Made by a program: the position numbers and the translations under genes. This document shows, in pieces, positions 62,404 to 64,000 of a DNA stretch of 64,000 bases (positions are counted from its first letter, which is position 1; every line of letters starts with the position of its first letter). This DNA is from DASVBE01 sp963770375 (GTDB lineage: Bacteria; Actinomycetota; Actinomycetes; Streptosporangiales; Streptosporangiaceae), in contig CAVYPM010000027.1 of assembly GCA_963770375.1 (NCBI GenBank), positions 1-64,000 of the forward strand, given 5' to 3'. The notes below the pieces were generated by a model. It saw only the letters and a list, made by a program, of their open reading frames with translations, was not told the DNA's origin and searched no databases.

Positions 62404-63726
62404 CTAGTTGGCTGCGCCCGGAACCTGCTCGGTCTCGGCCGACGCGGCGGCCGTGGAAACCCGGCTGACCAGCACCCGGGAGATCCGGCGGCCGTCCATC
62501 TCGGTGACGGTCAGCCGGTGCCCGGCCACCTCCACGGTTTCCCGCTCGGCGGGCAGGTGCCCGAGCATGGCCAGCATGTACCCGGCCACGGTCTCGTACG
62601 GCCCGTCCGGCAGCACGACGCCGGCCTGCTCGGCGAACTCGCCCAGGTTCAGCAGGCCGTCCACCTCGACGTTGCCGCCCTGGACCTCGCGCTGGTGCCC
62701 GTCCGGCACGTCGTACTCGTCCTGGATGTCGCCGATCAGCTCCTCGACCAGGTCCTCGAGCGTGACGATGCCCGCGGTGCCGCCGTACTCGTCCACCACG
62801 ATGGCCAGGTGCGCGTGGTCCCGGCGCATCTCAGAGAGGGCGGACAGCACCGTCTTGCTCGGCGGCAGCAGCTTGACCTGCCGGCGCACGTCGCCGACCA
62901 GCGCGGCCGGGTCGGCCGACGGGCCGAGCAGGTCACGGGCGTGCACGAAGCCGATCACGTCGTCGTAGGACTCCTGGTACACCGGGAACCGCGAGTACGG
63001 GGCGCTGACCGCCACGTTGGCCGCCTCGGCCAGCGGCATGCTGGCGGGCAGGAACTCCACCTCGGTCCGGGGCACGAGCACCTCGCGGACCTGCCGCTTG
63101 CCCGCGTCGAAGACCTCGCTGACGATGTGCCGCTCGTCCGCGCTGAGCGCCTGGTTGCCGGTCAGCAGGTCGCGCAGTTCCTGCTCGGTCATCACCGCGC
63201 GGGCCGCGTCCGGGTCGCCGCCGAGCAGCCGGACGATGAGGTTGGTCGACTGGGACAGCAGCCACACCAGCGGGCGGGCCAGCGTGGCGATCCGGTCCAG
63301 CACCGGCGCGGCGCCCAGCGCGATCGGGATCTGCCGCTGCAGGGCCAGCCGCTTGGGTGCCAGCTCGCCGAGCACCAGGGTGAAGAACGAGATCACCGCC
63401 GTGACGATGGCGATGGCCAGGGCCGACGAAACGCCCGAGCTCAGGTTGTGGTGGCGGAACACCGAGGCCAGCTTCTCGGCCAGCGTGGCCGCGCCGAACG
63501 TGCCGGACAGCAGGGTGGCGACGGTGACGCCGATCTGCACGGCGGACAGGAACCGGTTGGGGTCCTGGGCCAGCCGGGCGGCGCGCTGGCCGCGCTTGCC
63601 CCGCTTCATCAGCGAGCGCACCTGGCCGTCCCGCAGCGAAACAAGGGCCATTTCGGTGGCGGCGAAGAACCCGCCGATCAGAACTATGACCAGGACGATG
63701 GCGATGTCCCAGCCGACGTCGTTCAC
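62404..63726 (-). CDS. Hemolysin-family CNNM/CorC-type membrane protein with CBS domains
   Basis: A 440-residue protein of the DUF21-CBS-CorC_HlyC group, which includes magnesium/cobalt efflux proteins. N-terminal DUF21 domain with about four helices (WDIAIVLVIVLIGGFFAATE, FLSAVQIGVTVATLLSGTFG, ISFFTLVLGELAPKRLALQR). CBS pair beginning VREVLVPRTEVEFLPASMPL, YQESYDDVIGFVHARDLLG and LAIVVDEYGGTAGIVTLEDL. The C-terminal CorC domain (VEVDGLLNLGEFAEQAGVVL) completes it. It is often misnamed hemolysin. ATG at 63726. It is 36 bases before guaA on the same strand. Confidence 0.95.
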   Translation of the reverse strand: MNDVGWDIAIVLVIVLIGGFFAATEMALVSLRDGQVRSLMKRGKRGQRAARLAQDPNRFLSAVQIGVTVATLLSGTFGAATLAEKLASVFRHHNLSSGVSSALAIAIVTAVISFFTLVLGELAPKRLALQRQIPIALGAAPVLDRIATLARPLVWLLSQSTNLIVRLLGGDPDAARAVMTEQELRDLLTGNQALSADERHIVSEVFDAGKRQVREVLVPRTEVEFLPASMPLAEAANVAVSAPYSRFPVYQESYDDVIGFVHARDLLGPSADPAALVGDVRRQVKLLPPSKTVLSALSEMRRDHAHLAIVVDEYGGTAGIVTLEDLVEELIGDIQDEYDVPDGHQREVQGGNVEVDGLLNLGEFAEQAGVVLPDGPYETVAGYMLAMLGHLPAERETVEVAGHRLTVTEMDGRRISRVLVSRVSTAAASAETEQVPGAAN

Positions 63727-63907
63727 TTCGTGATCCCTGACCTCGGCAAATCGGCATGGCCGCGCGGTGTGCGGTCAGTCTAGACCGCCCCGGGCAGTGC
63801 CCGGGGGAACGTGGCGGCCGGCGGTTGATCTTTGCCGTGCGATGCTGGAGCGGTGCCGCTGGCACGGGCGCTGGCACTGGCGCCGCTCCGGGGAAAGGGG
63901 ACCATGG

Positions 63908-64000
63908 ATGCCCGCTGACCTGCTGGCCGATGCGACCGCGATGGCCGGGGACCTGGCCGAGCTGAGGCATGCGATCCACCAGGAGCCGGAGCTCGGCCTG
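63908..64000 (+). CDS. M20 family metallopeptidase/amidohydrolase, cut by window end
   Basis: Only the first 31 codons are present: MPADLLADATAMAGDLAELR then HAIHQEPELGL. LRHAIHQEPELGL is the N-terminal hallmark of M20D amidohydrolases (hippurate, N-acyl-amino-acid or IAA-amide hydrolases). ATG at 63908 follows AAAGGGG. The gap upstream has a CCCCGGGC/GCCCGGGG hairpin at 63788-63806, in the shared promoter region with the divergent CorC-type gene. Confidence 0.85.
   Translation, partial: MPADLLADATAMAGDLAELRHAIHQEPELGL

Noticed and set aside
61072..63783. 903-codon open frame on the plus strand
   Set aside because: Antisense to guaA and the CorC-type gene. Low-complexity translation typical of a GC-rich shadow.

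Overview
The window is very GC-rich, with dense, often overlapping genes, GTG and TTG starts, and AGGAGG-type ribosome binding sites. This points to a filamentous or related high-GC actinomycete (Actinomycetota). Housekeeping neighbourhoods such as gltX with tRNA-Gln and tRNA-Glu, gatCAB-ligA, sucCD-perM-purNH, pcrA and the rmdB-like GGDEF/EAL gene resemble those of Streptomyces and its relatives. I cannot fix the genus.

Positions 1-8660 look accessory. They hold stress-type and regulatory genes: a small heat-shock protein divergent from a TetR regulator across three spaced operator boxes, a GlsB/YeaQ membrane protein, a second TetR facing a membrane-protein gene, a tiny CsbD-like ORF, an orphan cysteine synthase and a secreted protein. 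Two opposed fragments of an IS701-like transposase flank the secreted-protein gene, and there are long stretches without a clear gene.

Positions 8660-34860 are core metabolism and translation, mostly on the minus strand. The order is tRNA-Glu, tRNA-Gln, gltX, a fumarylacetoacetase-type hydrolase, DUF2630, a carotenoid-desaturase-like flavoprotein with threonine synthase, serA, DUF2332, a membrane PAS-GGDEF-EAL c-di-GMP protein, a D-2-hydroxyacid dehydrogenase, a methionyl-tRNA synthetase with an attenuator-like leader, gatC-gatA-gatB, ligA with a MetE-like protein, mnmA and a cysteine desulfurase.

Positions 34860-53200 carry etfBA, folD, an MFS exporter, an ArsR-SRPBCC-VOC operon, purN-purH, a proline-rich membrane protein, perM, sucC-sucD, a coenzyme-B12-binding mutase subunit, pcrA and an APC permease. 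Positions 53300-64000 carry a saccharopine-dehydrogenase-like protein with an aminoaldehyde dehydrogenase, a secreted protein, a PIG-L deacetylase, a SRPBCC (CoxG-like) protein fused to an RNA-polymerase alpha-CTD-like domain, kynureninase, guaA, a CorC/CNNM-type membrane protein, and the start of an M20 peptidase.

Many genes here, including normally essential ones (guaA, sucD, mnmA, thrC), are broken by single-base frameshifts while the protein on each side remains well conserved. The simplest reading is residual indel errors in the assembly, so I annotate these as single CDSs spanning the frameshift. The most unusual biology is the SRPBCC/alpha-CTD/transmembrane fusion at 58321-59380, the twin alternating purine-pyrimidine palindromes at 43582-43642, and the methionine-codon leader plus terminator before the methionyl-tRNA synthetase gene.
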